64,000 bases of DNA from CALXQW01 sp031553045. GTDB taxonomy: Bacteria > Verrucomicrobiota > Verrucomicrobiia > Opitutales > Intestinicryptomonadaceae. Positions 1 through 8,503 of this stretch are shown here, piece by piece (position 1 is the first letter of the stretch; every line of letters starts with the position of its first letter). The notes beneath the pieces were generated by a model. That model saw only the letters and a program-made list of their open reading frames with translations, did no database searches and was not told the origin of the DNA. The DNA lies in contig JAVBLZ010000002.1 in NCBI GenBank assembly GCA_031553045.1, forward strand, positions 1-64,000. The letters run 5' to 3'. A program made the translations under genes and the position numbers.

Positions 1-411
1 TAAAAAACGGCACAAAAAAAACCGCCTTTTTGATAAGCGGTCTTGGTGAATAAAAAGTTGTCAGGCTGAGGCGTCAAGCGACGATGCGAGAGGAGAAGGC
101 GAAGGAGTGTACAAAGATGTACATGACAGAAGCCTGAAACCCGAAGCATCTAAGCTTAGAGCCCAGAGCTTATGAATAAGGCAGTTTAAAAAACGGCACA
201 AAAAAACCGCCTTTTTCATAAGCGGTCTTGGTGAATAAAAAGTTGTCAGGCTGAGGCGTCAAGCGACGATGCGAGAGGAGAAGGCGAAGGAGTGTACAAA
301 GATGTACATGACAGAAGCCTGAAGCCCGAAGCATCTAAGCTTAGAGCCCAGAGCTTATGAATAAGGCAATTTAAAAAACGGCACAAAAAAACCGCCTTTT
401 TCATAAGCGGT
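1..411. repeat. 185-bp tandem repeat array beside tRNA-Lys
   Basis: Two full copies (about 1-185 and 186-370) and a 41-base third copy (371-411) repeat with a period of exactly 185 bp: the ACCGC box recurs at 21, 206 and 391. Copies 1 and 2 differ at only a few bases. Each starts with an A-run and an ACCGC...GCGGT hairpin, which on the minus strand is a terminator. Each then carries a longer segment with nested complementarity: TCAGGCT near 61 with AGCCTGA near 131, and TGTACA...TGTACA enclosing AAAGAT. No ORF is conserved in the units. The third copy is the tRNA-Lys terminator itself, so the array looks like tandem duplication of a tRNA-downstream unit. The array probably continues left of the window. 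Confidence 0.9.
385..411 (-). terminator. Rho-independent terminator of tRNA-Lys
   Basis: Read on the minus strand, ACCGC (411-407) pairs with GCGGT (395-391), and a run of T follows immediately. It lies 13 bases after the tRNA-Lys CCA end. The same hairpin is repeated at about 15-41 and 200-226 in the array. Confidence 0.8.
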
Positions 412-423
412 CTGGCAACTTTT

Positions 424-498
424 TGGTGGATCGCCCGAGATTCGAACTCGGAACCAATTGCTTAAAAGGCAACTGCTCTACCGTTGAGCTAGCGATCC
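424..498 (-). tRNA. tRNA-Lys (anticodon UUU)
   Basis: The minus strand folds into a full cloverleaf. The acceptor is GGATCGC paired with GCGATCC. The anticodon arm has loop CTTTTAA (anticodon TTT), the T-loop is TTCGAAT between CCGAG and CTCGG, and the 3' CCA is encoded (426-424). It lies downstream of pgsA-pgpA on the same strand but has its own promoter-like boxes and its own terminator. Confidence 0.96.
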
Positions 499-517
499 AT
501 CAAATTTAAAGCACATC

Positions 518-560
518 AAGTTATGTCGCCTCTTGTGCATTGCAAGCTTTTTTTAAAAAA
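518..560 (-). promoter_or_regulatory. Putative tRNA-Lys promoter
   Basis: On the minus strand an A-tract (TTTTAAAAAAA, about 557-547) is followed by TTGCAA (545-540) as the -35. A 16-base spacer then leads to TAACTT (523-518) as the -10, 20 bases before the tRNA. The 17-base block TTTTAAAAAAAGCTTGC is identical at the tRNA-Pro locus with the same spacing, which supports a shared tRNA promoter design. Confidence 0.6.
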
Positions 561-570
561 TTTATTATGA

Positions 571-1092
571 CTATTGAGTTTGCAAATTTGCAATAACATC
601 AACAGCCCTTGTCAGTATAAGCACCGCAAAGGTGCACAAAGCCGCCGCAATATCGTCTATGACGCAACCCACGCCGCCTTCAATCTTTTGTATATTTTTT
701 ATGCCTAAGGGTTTTACAATGTCAAAAAATCTAAAAATGCAAAACCCAAAAAGCACAAACCAAAATGAATTACAGGCAGCCATTAGGGATATTGGCATGA
801 AGCAAATTGGGATGGCGATAAATTCATCCAAAACTATCATGCCGGGGTCTTTCATTTTAAGGTGGCGTTCTGCGGCGTCGCATATCCCCATTGCGGCATA
901 CGCCAAGGCAATGCAGGCAATTATATAAATGGGCGCACTCAAATACCTAAACAAAATTAGATAAAGCCCAACGCCCGCAAGACTCCCCCAAGTGCCGGGC
1001 GCTTTCAGTTTGCCGATAACACCAAGGGTCGCCAGATTTATAGAGACATTTTTAGACAAAGAATTTGCCCACGGATAGAATTTGTCGTACAT
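571..1092 (-). CDS. pgpA: Phosphatidylglycerophosphatase A
   Basis: 173 residues, typical for PgpA, the membrane phosphatase that converts phosphatidylglycerophosphate to phosphatidylglycerol. Recognised from the family motifs APGTWGS near residue 31, KDPGMIVLDEFIAI near 80, FRFFDIVKPLGI in the middle, and the acidic motif GGVGCVIDDIAA near the C-terminus, with several hydrophobic membrane segments between them. It starts one base after the pgsA stop, so it is translationally coupled to the enzyme that makes its substrate. Confidence 0.93.
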   Translation of the reverse strand: MYDKFYPWANSLSKNVSINLATLGVIGKLKAPGTWGSLAGVGLYLILFRYLSAPIYIIACIALAYAAMGICDAAERHLKMKDPGMIVLDEFIAIPICFMPISLMAACNSFWFVLFGFCIFRFFDIVKPLGIKNIQKIEGGVGCVIDDIAAALCTFAVLILTRAVDVIANLQTQ

Positions 1093-1093
1093 A

Positions 1094-1678
1094 TTAATCC
1101 AAGAATAAGTGTTTATATTTTACAGAGTAATTTATACCCGACCAAGTGGAGAGTATTGTCGCAAGCACCATTGCAATCACCCCGCTATATATGCAGAGGT
1201 CTTGCAAAATTGTGAGGTTGCCGCCAAAATCAATATTCAACATCCTTACGCAGATTATTGCGCCTATTGAATACATCTGAAAGCCTGCCTTGAATTTTCC
1301 CATAGATTCCGCCGCAAGAATCACATTTTTATTCGCAGCAAGCATTCTGATTCCGCTTACCAAAAATTCTCTTATCACCGTGAGCAGGGCGCAGAATATT
1401 GCCAGAATTGAAAATTCCTTAAACATGCCAAGCCCAAGCAAAACTATGTAAAGCCCTATGACCATAATCTTGTCGCTGAGGGAATCCATAAATTTGCCGA
1501 ACACGGTTACGATGTTTTGTTTTCTGGCGATGTAGCCGTCGAACCAATCTGTGGCTGCCGCAACAATGTAGATAAAGAGAGCCGCAGTTGTCGCAAAAAT
1601 AATGTCCACACAGAGCAAGACGGCGACGGCGAAACTCAGTATAATCCGTAATATTGTGAGCGTATTTGGCAGGTTCAT
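1094..1678 (-). CDS. pgsA: CDP-diacylglycerol--glycerol-3-phosphate 3-phosphatidyltransferase
   Basis: 194 residues, hydrophobic throughout. It carries the CDP-alcohol phosphotransferase signature DG-x2-AR-x8-G-x3-D-x3-D, seen as DGYIAR followed by GKFMDSLSD around residues 48-70. PgsA makes phosphatidylglycerophosphate from CDP-diacylglycerol and glycerol-3-phosphate in the inner membrane, and the adjacent pgpA then dephosphorylates it. The gene is divergent from coaD across a 72-base spacer that must hold the promoters for both directions. Confidence 0.93.
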   Translation of the reverse strand: MNLPNTLTILRIILSFAVAVLLCVDIIFATTAALFIYIVAAATDWFDGYIARKQNIVTVFGKFMDSLSDKIMVIGLYIVLLGLGMFKEFSILAIFCALLTVIREFLVSGIRMLAANKNVILAAESMGKFKAGFQMYSIGAIICVRMLNIDFGGNLTILQDLCIYSGVIAMVLATILSTWSGINYSVKYKHLFLD

Positions 1679-1750
1679 TTAAAGAAAATAAGATTGCTTA
1701 TATTTCAGAATTATTAAGAGTGTCTTGCAATAACATTTTTCAAATACTTT

Positions 1751-2239
1751 ATGAGAATAGCCGTTTATCCCGGAACATTTGACCCTGTAACAAAGGGTCA
1801 TTTGGATATATTATGTCGCGCTTCAAAGCTTTTTGACAAAGTGATAATAGCCGTTGCGCCCAATGAGCTCAAGCATCCGTTATTCTCATTGGAGGAGCGT
1901 TTGCAGCTAATCAGGGAAAATATTTCCAGCTTTGAAAATGTTTCTGTGGATGTCTTTACGGGGCTTACGGTGGATTTTGCAAAGCAGGTTGGCGCAGTTG
2001 CCTTAATCAGGGGCTTGAGGGTTGTTTCAGACTTTGAGTTTGAGTTCCAGCTTTCCCAGATGAACAGGCATTTATCGCATGAGATTGAAACCATATTTTT
2101 AATGCCAAGCAATCTCTATTTTTACACCAGTTCTACAATGATTAAGCAGGTTGCGGAATATGATGCGGGGCGCATTAAAGATTTTGTGCCGCCAAATGTT
2201 GAAGCTGCTTTGCAAAGAATTTTTAAGCAGAAAAAGTAA
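1751..2239 (+). CDS. coaD: Phosphopantetheine adenylyltransferase
   Basis: 162 residues, matching the family length. The N-terminal nucleotidyltransferase motif is YPGTFDPVTKGHLDI, with TKGH as the T/HxGH signature. The C-terminal signature is represented by TSSTMIKQV. The enzyme transfers AMP from ATP to 4'-phosphopantetheine in coenzyme A synthesis. The last 17 bases overlap the convergent methyltransferase gene. Confidence 0.95.
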   Translation: MRIAVYPGTFDPVTKGHLDILCRASKLFDKVIIAVAPNELKHPLFSLEERLQLIRENISSFENVSVDVFTGLTVDFAKQVGAVALIRGLRVVSDFEFEFQLSQMNRHLSHEIETIFLMPSNLYFYTSSTMIKQVAEYDAGRIKDFVPPNVEAALQRIFKQKK

Positions 2240-3029
2240 CCTGCTTGCCTGCCTCCCAGAGGAAGATTGCCGCCGCCACATTGACATTCAGGCTGTCGGA
2301 AACCCCAGACATGGGTATTATAACTTTTTCATCTACGACATTTGTCCAGTCTTCAGACAAGCCGTCTTTTTCGCTGCCAACCACGATTGCGCTTGGGGTG
2401 TCAAACACGCATTCTGTAAGAGTTTTTTTTGCGTCAAGATATGCGGCGTAGCTTTTGATATTGTTTGTTTTTAGCCAAGAAGCGATGTCGGCGATATTTG
2501 AAATTGCCATTTGCAAACTAAAAAGCGCCCCCTGAGAAGACCTTACAACAGCCGGGTTAAAGACATCCGTAACGGGGTTTGAAAGTATTAGCGCATCTGC
2601 ATTTAGGGAGTCGGCGGTGCGTATCAATGCGCCTAAATTTCCGGGTTTTTCAATCCTGTCCGCAATCAAAATTAGGGGTTTGTTTTTTTTGAACTCTATA
2701 TCTGAAAGCGCAAGCCCCCACTGTTTACAGACGGCTATGAGCCCGTCGCAGCCCTCGCGGTTTGAGATTTTTTCAAACGCAGATTCTGAAACTTTGCAAA
2801 TTCCAAACTTGCCTTTTACAGATTCCACAAAGTCTGCGTGTTTTAAGCTCTTAAAAAATTCTGGACAGTAATAAATTTCTTCAACCTCGCAACCGGATTC
2901 AATGCATCGTGAAAGCTCTCTTAAGCCTTCAACCACAAATCTGCCAAGCTCGTTGCGCACGGACCTGTCTTGAAGCTTCAAGACGCCCTTGATTCTTGGA
3001 TTCTGCCTGCTTTGGATGAATTCTTCCAT
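2223..3029 (-). CDS. TrmH/SpoU-family RNA 2'-O-methyltransferase
   Basis: 268 residues. The N-terminal part (1 to about 115) resembles the substrate-binding domain that precedes the SPOUT fold in RlmB/TsnR-type enzymes. The C-terminal part carries all three SpoU motifs: KPGNLGALIRTADSL, IVVGSEKDGLS and IPMSGVSDSLNVNVAAAI. It is probably an rRNA or tRNA ribose methylase using S-adenosylmethionine; the exact target cannot be read from sequence. It is convergent with and overlaps coaD, and is divergent from the next methyltransferase across 51 bases. Confidence 0.88.
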   Translation of the reverse strand: MEEFIQSRQNPRIKGVLKLQDRSVRNELGRFVVEGLRELSRCIESGCEVEEIYYCPEFFKSLKHADFVESVKGKFGICKVSESAFEKISNREGCDGLIAVCKQWGLALSDIEFKKNKPLILIADRIEKPGNLGALIRTADSLNADALILSNPVTDVFNPAVVRSSQGALFSLQMAISNIADIASWLKTNNIKSYAAYLDAKKTLTECVFDTPSAIVVGSEKDGLSEDWTNVVDEKVIIPMSGVSDSLNVNVAAAIFLWEAGKQVTFSA

Positions 3030-3080
3030 TTATATCTTTACGTTTTGACAAAAATTTAGAAAATCCCAAGACAATTTATT

Positions 3081-4295
3081 ATGAATCGTCATTTTCAGCC
3101 AAAAAAGTTTAATCCGCATCCCTTTGAATACAGACAAGAAATAGAACTGGATATTGTGGATATAAATAACCACGGCATGGGCATAGGACGCATAGACGGC
3201 TGGGTTGTCAGCGTGGCTTACGCTCTTGCCGGAGAGCGTGTGAAGGCGGCGGTTTTCAGAAACCATAAAAATTATTCCGAGGCGGATTTGCTTGAAATTC
3301 TCAAGCCGTCGCCAGAGAGGGTTGAGCCTGTCTGCAAATTGTTTGGCGAATGCGGCGGGTGTCAATATCAGCACTTAAATTACGCTTCGCAGCTAAAGTG
3401 GAAGCAAAATCAGGTTGAACAGCTTATGAAGCGCATTGGCGCTTTGGACATTAAAGTTGAGCCCACTCATGCGTCTCCGACGCAATATGCTTACAGGTCT
3501 AAGCTTACGCCGCACTATGAAAAACCAAACGCAAGAGGTATGCCCATAGGCTTTGTGCGCCAAGGCAGGCGTACGGAGCTTGTAGATGTTGAGCATTGCC
3601 CCATTGCTTCAAAAAATATCAATGCGGCTCTGCCTGGGGCAAGGGCAAAAGTGCTTGCAAGCGCCGACAAACTCAAGCGGGGTGGCACTATACTTTTGAG
3701 AGATTGCCTTGAAGGTGTGATTGAAGACAACAACGCTTTTGCCTCTGAAAAAGTGGGGCATTTGACTCTGCAATTTTCGGCGGGTGAATTTTTTCAGAAC
3801 AACCCGTTCATATTGCCGGAGCTTTTAGACTACGCAATTTCAGAAGCTTCAGGCGCAAAATATCTTGTGGACGCCTATTGCGGCGTGGGCGTATTTTCGC
3901 TTTGGGGGAGTAGATTTTTCGAGAGGTCTGTGGGCATAGAAATCAGCGCAAAATCTATACAGTGCGCAAATATGAATATGAAGATAAACGCCATAAATAA
4001 TTGCGAGTTTTTTATCGGCAAGGCGGAAAATATTTTTTCCGACATCAAGTTTTCCGGCGCTGACACCGCCATGATTATAGATCCGCCCAGAAGCGGCTGC
4101 GATGAACTTTTTATAAGCCAGTTGCTCAACTTTGCGCCGCAAAAGATAGTATATGTTTCTTGCGGGCCCGATACTCAGGCAAGAGACCTAAATTTGCTGG
4201 TAAAGGGCGGTTACAATGTCGTAAAACTAACGCCCTTTGATATGTTCCCGCAAACCAGACATATAGAGAGTGTTGCAACTCTCGTTAAGTCTTAA
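3081..4295 (+). CDS. TrmA/RlmD-family (uracil-5-)-methyltransferase
   Basis: 404 residues. An N-terminal TRAM domain (about 15-65) is followed by a [4Fe-4S] cluster motif C-x5-C-x2-C (CKLFGECGGC) with a later Cys in VEHCPIA. The Rossmann methyltransferase then follows, with FFQNNP, VDAYCGVGVFSL, IIDPPRSGCD and YVSCGPDTQARDL, the last holding the catalytic Cys. The iron-sulfur cluster points to the RlmD/RlmC branch, which methylates U in 23S rRNA, rather than TrmA. Start chosen at the first ATG, just before the basic N-terminus. Confidence 0.88.
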   Translation: MNRHFQPKKFNPHPFEYRQEIELDIVDINNHGMGIGRIDGWVVSVAYALAGERVKAAVFRNHKNYSEADLLEILKPSPERVEPVCKLFGECGGCQYQHLNYASQLKWKQNQVEQLMKRIGALDIKVEPTHASPTQYAYRSKLTPHYEKPNARGMPIGFVRQGRRTELVDVEHCPIASKNINAALPGARAKVLASADKLKRGGTILLRDCLEGVIEDNNAFASEKVGHLTLQFSAGEFFQNNPFILPELLDYAISEASGAKYLVDAYCGVGVFSLWGSRFFERSVGIEISAKSIQCANMNMKINAINNCEFFIGKAENIFSDIKFSGADTAMIIDPPRSGCDELFISQLLNFAPQKIVYVSCGPDTQARDLNLLVKGGYNVVKLTPFDMFPQTRHIESVATLVKS

Positions 4296-4339
4296 AGTTT
4301 TTTTGTTTCTTTTAAGAAAAGAAAAAAATCAAACGATTT

Positions 4340-4367
4340 TTGATGTTTTGCGTCGAATATATATATG
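4340..4367 (+). promoter_or_regulatory. Putative promoter of the envelope lipoprotein operon
   Basis: TTGATG (4340-4345), a 16-base spacer, then TATATG (4362-4367), inside an AT-rich 145-base gap ahead of the six-gene operon. Just upstream, an inverted repeat ATCAAA...TTTGAT (about 4328-4344) could end rlmD-like transcription or bind a regulator. Sequence match only. Confidence 0.4.
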
Positions 4368-4440
4368 TGAATATGGTGTTGAATACTTTAAGACCTTATT
4401 GTAGAAGATTCTTTAATTTGTAAGTTATATTTCAAAAAAT

Positions 4441-5637
4441 ATGAAACTATTAAAATGTATTCCATTTGTTTTGACGCAGTTTGTTTGCGTCTTTGCCCAA
4501 ACGGGTGTGGAGGCTAAAAAGCCGGACGCCAAACCCGAAACAAAATCTGTGGTGCTCTTTGTCAGGAATGATTCGGCAGACGCAAACCTAAATTCAAAGG
4601 TGAAATTTTTGGAGAGCGCAATATCGGCGAGGATAAGCGGTTTGGGCTTTGCCGTAATTAGCCATGACTTGGCTTTGCGCAATCTGAACGCATATCTTGG
4701 AGATGCAAACGCAAAATATAAACCTCTTGCGGCACAAATTAAGCCGGTCTTTGAAGGCGCTACTTTGGACATGAAACTTTTTGAGTCTGCAAGCGGGCTT
4801 AGGGTTGCGGAAATGTTGGGTGCAGATTTTATTTTGGCGGTGTCGCTTTCAAGTTACGGCACGGAAAAGAAAAATTTTTCGGGCTACGGCATAAATACTG
4901 AAAATGTGATACACAATCTGCGCAGCACCTATACGCTTTCTGAAAACGGGCTTGGCAGCGGTGTTGCGGGGGCGGCAATCACTTCCACAAGAGTTGTGCG
5001 CAATACAAAAGATTTATCTTTGGAATCTACGGACATCATGAATTCTTTGATAGACGACACGGCAAACCAAATGGCTCAGGTTTTAAGGCAGCAAAACTCA
5101 ACAAGCCAGATTGTAGCCGTAAAAACAGCCCCTGCTGAAATCACAATAGAGTTTAAAATAGACGAATTTGCTTTGCCTGAAGTTGTAAAAGATTCAAATG
5201 ACAATTACACTTTCACCACAAAATTTGCGCAAACCACAATACCTTTTGTTACTGCTGAAATAGATGGCATAACCCAGAATTTAGGCGCTACAATCACGCT
5301 GTCAAAGGGCATACATACGCTCAAGGTGAATCAGAAAGATATTGCCCCTGTTGAAAGGAATATTTTTGTTACAGGCCTTGCGGGGCAGAAGCTGAGTTTG
5401 ACATTGTCCCTTTCTGACGAAGCCAGAATGCGCTGGAAGGAAGATTTGGCGTTTCTTGAAAAAATCAAAGAGAGGGCGAAAGCGTCTGACGATAAGCGCC
5501 TACTTACAGAGGCGGAAGCCAAACGCATTGAAGGCATTGCAAAAATGTTTGAACAGTCCGGCTTTAAGATGGATTACAAGGTTGACGCAAAAGAATTTCC
5601 GCAAATCAACAAGACCCAGAGCATATTTGGACAATAA
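4441..5637 (+). CDS. Exported CsgG/LpoB-like protein with PEGA-like domain
   Basis: 398 residues, with an N-terminal signal peptide (basic MKLLK, hydrophobic core, cleavage near VFAQ). Residues about 35-220 look like the CsgG/LpoB/TolB-N alpha/beta fold: a beta strand VVLFVRN, a helix, and a later ADFILAVSLSSYG strand. Residues about 265-330 resemble a PEGA surface domain (AEIDG...GIHTLKVNQKD). The C-terminal 70 residues are charged and helical, possibly coiled coil. It is the first gene of an operon with a second CsgG-like protein and LpoB, so an outer-membrane or periplasmic assembly role is likely. Function not established. Confidence 0.65.
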   Translation: MKLLKCIPFVLTQFVCVFAQTGVEAKKPDAKPETKSVVLFVRNDSADANLNSKVKFLESAISARISGLGFAVISHDLALRNLNAYLGDANAKYKPLAAQIKPVFEGATLDMKLFESASGLRVAEMLGADFILAVSLSSYGTEKKNFSGYGINTENVIHNLRSTYTLSENGLGSGVAGAAITSTRVVRNTKDLSLESTDIMNSLIDDTANQMAQVLRQQNSTSQIVAVKTAPAEITIEFKIDEFALPEVVKDSNDNYTFTTKFAQTTIPFVTAEIDGITQNLGATITLSKGIHTLKVNQKDIAPVERNIFVTGLAGQKLSLTLSLSDEARMRWKEDLAFLEKIKERAKASDDKRLLTEAEAKRIEGIAKMFEQSGFKMDYKVDAKEFPQINKTQSIFGQ

Positions 5638-5655
5638 AAAGAAAGTGTATTTTTT

Positions 5656-6570
5656 ATGAAAAAAAACATATCGGCAATAGTTGTATTTTTGTTTACGTCT
5701 TTACTTTTTGCGCAGAGTGCTGAAAAGGCGACTCTTGCGGTAACAAAGATAAGTGCAACGCCCACATTAATCCAGAAAGTACGTCTGGACGGCAGGGGTG
5801 AGGAGGCGCTGAACAGGATTTTGGAATCTATGGATTCAAACCTGACTGCCGCCATACTTGCGGGCAGAAAGTTTGAGCTTGTAAGCCGCAGCGATATTGA
5901 CGCAATTTCAAAAGAAATTGCATTTGCCGAATCCGGCAACGTTGCCGCAGATAAAAATGCCGCAAAAGCGGGTATGATTAAAGGCGTAAAATACATACTC
6001 GTTGTAAGCGTTGACGACTTTCAAGATTATGTGGAAAAGGCATCCTTTGAATCTTTGGGCAAGACTGCGGAAAAACGCATATTGCGCTTTGGCGCAGTCG
6101 CAAAATTGATTGATTCTTCAACGGGTTCAATCAAAGAGGCGACAAATTTCATCCTTACTGAAAATGACATTTCAGACAAATCAATGGCTGTTTCGGCAAG
6201 CGGAAATTTGAACGACGCAATAATAGCCCAGATGTCCAGAAAGATGTCGGAAAAAATTTCAAACAGGATTTCAGACGTGATTTTCCCCATCAGAATTTTG
6301 GCGGTTCAGGGCGCAGAAGTAGTAGTAAATAGGGGTGAAAATGCGGGTATAGAAGTTGGCGATATGTTTGACGTCTTTGCGCAAGGAGACGCTTTGATAG
6401 ACCCTGATACAGGTGAAAATTTGGGCAATGCGGAATTTAAAATTGCCACTGTGCAAATCAGAAGGGTAAATCCAAAAATCTCCAATGCTATGCTTGTAGG
6501 TCAAAATGGGGGTCTTGCGGTAGGTCAAGTATTGAGGCTTCAACAGCTTGTCAAAACGCCCCAAGACTAG
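5656..6570 (+). CDS. Exported CsgG-family protein
   Basis: 304 residues with a signal peptide (MKKNISAIVVFLFTSLLFAQ). The central region has the CsgG-type features: AVTKISATP, LAGRKFELVSRSDIDAI, an internal GVKYILVVSVDDF strand, and RFGAVAKLIDSSTG. After about residue 205 a beta-rich C-terminal domain begins (NRGENAGIEVGDMFDVF, then DPDTGENLG). That domain resembles the C-terminal domain of FlgT-like proteins. CsgG forms an outer-membrane secretion pore for curli, but no csgA/B/E/F genes are nearby, so curli export is not implied. It starts 18 bases after the previous stop. Confidence 0.7.
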   Translation: MKKNISAIVVFLFTSLLFAQSAEKATLAVTKISATPTLIQKVRLDGRGEEALNRILESMDSNLTAAILAGRKFELVSRSDIDAISKEIAFAESGNVAADKNAAKAGMIKGVKYILVVSVDDFQDYVEKASFESLGKTAEKRILRFGAVAKLIDSSTGSIKEATNFILTENDISDKSMAVSASGNLNDAIIAQMSRKMSEKISNRISDVIFPIRILAVQGAEVVVNRGENAGIEVGDMFDVFAQGDALIDPDTGENLGNAEFKIATVQIRRVNPKISNAMLVGQNGGLAVGQVLRLQQLVKTPQD

Positions 6571-6597
6571 TCCGTCCGGAAATATCCGCAAATTTGG

Positions 6598-8079
6598 ATG
6601 TCTTCAAAAATTGCAGTTTTTTTTCTTATCCTTGCCATATTTATGTTTGCGGGCTGCGCCACGCATACAGCAGAAATTAAGCAGGCGCACTCTCATTGGG
6701 AAATGGGGCAGTACAAGCTTGTTCAGGAAGAAATATTTGCAATAGCGCAGGAAAAAGCCGGCACTGCCGACCATCTTATTTGGGTTTTGGAATTTGCTTC
6801 TGCGGCAAGGGCAAACAATGATTTGTCCAGCAGCATAGGCGCATTTTCCAAAGCTCATGCCGAGATAGAAATTTTTGAAAACCAGCCAGAGATTCATCTT
6901 GCCGAAGAAACTTCCGCAATACTGACAAACCAAAGCTTCATTACATATAGGGGCTATAATTATGACAAAATCATGCTCAGCGTCTATCAGGCGCTGAACT
7001 ATATGGAGGCAAAGAATTTTGAAAATGCGGAAGTTGAACTTAAGCGCCTTCAGAACTTCCAGCGCAATGCCGAGCGCATCAATGCCGACAGGATTGAACA
7101 AGATAAAAAAGCCATAGAAAACGCACAAAAACAAAACGCAAAAGCAAATTACGATACGGATAAAACCCTCTCCAGCACTGGCGTAATGGCGCAGCTTAAA
7201 CAAATTTACGGCGATGACTTTAATATGGAAACCTCGGGCTTTAAAGCCAAGGAGCTTTATGTGAATCCTTTTGCCTACTGGCTTGGCGGGCTTTACTTTA
7301 TGAACAGACCCGCCGATAATTCAGATAAAAATATGGCTGCCGATTTAATGCGTTTTGCATCGGAATCATTGGACAATAAGTGCGGCGTGATACTCTCGGA
7401 TTGTAAAACTGCGGAAGATTTGGCAAACGGAAAAATTGCGAAAACACCCAATGTTACGTATCTGATTTACGAATCCGGTTCTGCGCCAATAAGAATGCAG
7501 TTTAAGTTGAATTTGCCTTTGTATATAGTGCAGGAAAATATCCCCCACGTGAGTATAAACTTTCCCTATCTTGAAATGCAGAAATCTTATGCGGGCGCAA
7601 TTTCTTTGTCGAACCAACAGGAGATTGTGGAAACTCAGCTCGTAGCCGATATGGACGCAATCATAAAAAGAGAATTTGACGACGCTTTGCCAATGGTAAT
7701 CACAAAAAGTATAATTTCTGCGGCGGTAAAGGCGGCGGCGCAGTACGGCATGAAGCGTGCTGCGGGCGACGGTTGGGCGGGCGTGCTTGTTAATATCAGC
7801 GCATCAATATACCAAATGCTGATGAACGACGCCGATTTGCGCACTTGGACAACTTTGCCCAAGCAAATTTCAATAGCAAAAATCAGCACGCCCGAAACAG
7901 GCATTGTGGCCGTGGACGGCAAAACGCTTAAACTCAATCCTGAGGGCACAAATATAATTATTGCAAAAAAAACTTCCGCAAACAGTCCGCTTACTTTGCG
8001 AAGCTTTGACTTTTCAGATGCGAAAAAAACTCTTGAAGCCGACACGAATGTCGCAGAAAATCCAACAAAACAGAATTAA
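6598..8079 (+). CDS. COG3014-type lipoprotein
   Basis: 493 residues. The N-terminus ends in a lipobox, FMFAGC, with the lipidated Cys near residue 20. Residues about 25-170 are helical and tetratricopeptide-like (HWEMGQYKLVQEE..., ALNYMEAKNFENAEVELKRL). The C-terminal half is more hydrophobic and beta-rich. The layout matches the uncharacterised COG3014 lipoproteins that often sit directly upstream of ycfL and lpoB, as here. Role unknown; context suggests outer-membrane peptidoglycan synthesis control. Confidence 0.7.
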   Translation: MSSKIAVFFLILAIFMFAGCATHTAEIKQAHSHWEMGQYKLVQEEIFAIAQEKAGTADHLIWVLEFASAARANNDLSSSIGAFSKAHAEIEIFENQPEIHLAEETSAILTNQSFITYRGYNYDKIMLSVYQALNYMEAKNFENAEVELKRLQNFQRNAERINADRIEQDKKAIENAQKQNAKANYDTDKTLSSTGVMAQLKQIYGDDFNMETSGFKAKELYVNPFAYWLGGLYFMNRPADNSDKNMAADLMRFASESLDNKCGVILSDCKTAEDLANGKIAKTPNVTYLIYESGSAPIRMQFKLNLPLYIVQENIPHVSINFPYLEMQKSYAGAISLSNQQEIVETQLVADMDAIIKREFDDALPMVITKSIISAAVKAAAQYGMKRAAGDGWAGVLVNISASIYQMLMNDADLRTWTTLPKQISIAKISTPETGIVAVDGKTLKLNPEGTNIIIAKKTSANSPLTLRSFDFSDAKKTLEADTNVAENPTKQN

Positions 8080-8083
8080 AATT

Positions 8084-8500
8084 ATGAAGCACACACTTAT
8101 AATATTGGCAGCCGCCTTATCATTGTTGATTACGGCGTGCTCTACGGTAAACAGCGTTGAGCGTGCAGAGCCTCAGGGCGCAAAAAAAATGGTAAACGAC
8201 AAACGCATAATCACGGATAGCGGTCTTGACGATTTTGCCTACATAGCGGGCGTCAATGAAACTACCGTAAGCGGTAATCTGCTCAAGATACAAGTTGAAA
8301 TTGTGAATTCATCAAGTGTCTATAAGAGCGTAAATTATAAATTTAGCTGGTTTGATGAAAGCGGTATGGAGGTCTCTGGCGTTACTGCACCTTGGGGCAC
8401 AATCAATATAGAAGGCGGCGAAAAGCAGTTTGTATCTGCAGTGGCGACAACGCCAAAGGCAAAAGATTTCACTCTTAAATTACTTCCTAACGTAAGATAA
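8084..8500 (+). CDS. YcfL-like (DUF1425) lipoprotein
   Basis: 138 residues from the ATG at 8084, four bases after the preceding stop. The signal peptide ends in the lipobox LLITACS. The mature part is a small beta-rich domain with the pattern VNSSSVYKSVNYKFSWFDE...G, typical of YcfL proteins, which are neighbours of LpoB in enterobacteria. An in-frame extension further upstream would lie inside the previous gene and would hide the signal peptide, so it is rejected as the start. Function unknown. Confidence 0.75.
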   Translation: MKHTLIILAAALSLLITACSTVNSVERAEPQGAKKMVNDKRIITDSGLDDFAYIAGVNETTVSGNLLKIQVEIVNSSSVYKSVNYKFSWFDESGMEVSGVTAPWGTINIEGGEKQFVSAVATTPKAKDFTLKLLPNVR

Positions 8501-8503
8501 ATT

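Noticed and set aside
1..411. Possible CRISPR array
   Set aside because: Units are 185 bases and repeat over their full length without unique spacers, and no cas genes are nearby.
5656..6570. Curli secretion system
   Set aside because: Only CsgG-like proteins are present; no csgA, csgB, csgE or csgF genes were seen, so curli is not claimed.
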